Below are positions 6,001-6,156 of a stretch of DNA of 6,156 bases, piece by piece. Under the pieces are notes generated by a model that was not told where the DNA came from, did no database searches, and saw only the letters and a list, made by a program, of their open reading frames with translations. The DNA is from GCA-003244245 sp036521655 (GTDB taxonomy: Bacteria; Actinomycetota; Actinomycetes; Mycobacteriales; Pseudonocardiaceae), in the NCBI GenBank assembly GCA_036521655.1, contig DATDHI010000111.1:1-6156 (forward strand), written 5' to 3'. The translations under genes and the position numbers were made by a program. Position 1 is the stretch's first letter; each line of letters starts with the position of its first letter.

Positions 6001-6156
6001 CTGACGTCGCCAGAGCGCATCGGCGAAAACCGCCGCCGTGCCGCTATCGACACCGTCACCGCGCTCAGCTTCGACCGGCACGGCAACCGGATCTGGCGCG
6101 ACGCCCACGCCCTACTGGAATCCGAGCACGCCCGCTACGCCGTCGGGGAAATCGCC
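6001..6156 (+). pseudogene. tnpB: TnpB-like recombinase, displaced C-terminal fragment (continues beyond window)
   Basis: An open frame of 52 codons runs to the window edge with no ATG, GTG or TTG in it, just after an in-frame TGA (5995-5997). The peptide includes L-T-S-P-E-R-I-G-E-N-R-R-R-A-A-I-D-T-V, then S-F-D-R-H-G-N-R-I-W-R-D and L-L-E-S-E-H-A-R-Y-A-V-G-E-I-A. From memory of the family, a segment of this type (F-D-R-H-G-N-R-x-W, then a D/E-S-E-H-A-R box and V-G-E-V-A) follows the catalytic Tyr-Tyr in actinobacterial TnpB proteins, before a Cys-rich stretch expected downstream. It is in the same frame as the upstream half (codon starts at positions 1 mod 3), so removing about 4068 bases restores one protein. 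An independent gene starting at CTG 6001, with GGAGAG at 5986-5991, is a weaker alternative. Confidence 0.8.

Noticed and set aside
1891..6108. Minus-strand open frame of 1405 codons across nearly the whole inserted element
   Set aside because: It lies opposite three well-supported coding genes and its protein is low-complexity Gly/Asp/Val/Gln-rich with no recognisable domain. In high-GC coding DNA the antisense frames often lack stops, so the length alone is not evidence.
5986..6156. Independent new gene starting at CTG 6001 with GGAGAG at 5986-5991
   Set aside because: CTG starts are rare, and GGAGAG is already explained as part of the right inverted repeat. The protein matches the expected C-terminal region of the interrupted TnpB in the same frame.
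1..6156. CRISPR array, tRNA or rRNA gene
   Set aside because: No regularly spaced long repeats, cloverleaf-like segment or rRNA-like stretch was seen on either strand. A tRNA target site is also not needed, since the insertion lies in tnpB.

Overview
The window is high-GC DNA with Arg/Ala/Gly-rich proteins, GTG starts and tightly packed genes, which points to an actinobacterium. The genus cannot be read from the sequence. All genes found belong to mobile DNA and all lie on the + strand.

The main result is a nested insertion. The outer element is a Tn554-like transposon. It is represented by the last 34 codons of a TnpA-type tyrosine recombinase (2-106), overlapped by a TnpB-type tyrosine recombinase (103-1983). 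This tnpB does not end naturally: after its catalytic tyrosine it runs into unrelated sequence and stops 16 codons later. Its missing C-terminal part (reading L-T-S-P-E-R-I, then S-F-D-R-H-G-N-R-I-W) reappears in the same frame at 6001-6156 and runs off the end of the window.

The roughly 4.06 kb between the two halves (about 1933-5993) is a second element. Its ends carry short imperfect inverted repeats (AACTCTC / GAGAGTT) that would face each other across a 7-bp spacer in a circular form, the usual shape of a tyrosine-recombinase crossover site. Inside are a leader of about 180 bp with a possible promoter, a hairpin over the ribosome binding site and short repeats, then three tightly coupled genes: an apparently complete tyrosine recombinase (2113-3234), a small XRE/Cro-type helix-turn-helix protein (3235-3567), and an 800-residue protein (3571-5973). 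The last has eight four-cysteine zinc ribbons followed by a tyrosine-recombinase-like fold that has lost most of its catalytic residues.

The working model, which is inference, is as follows. The 373-residue recombinase moves the inner element, the helix-turn-helix protein controls it or helps shape the recombination complex, and the zinc-ribbon protein is a non-catalytic DNA- or protein-binding partner. The element has landed in the codons just after the catalytic tyrosine of another element's recombinase, probably disabling the host transposon.
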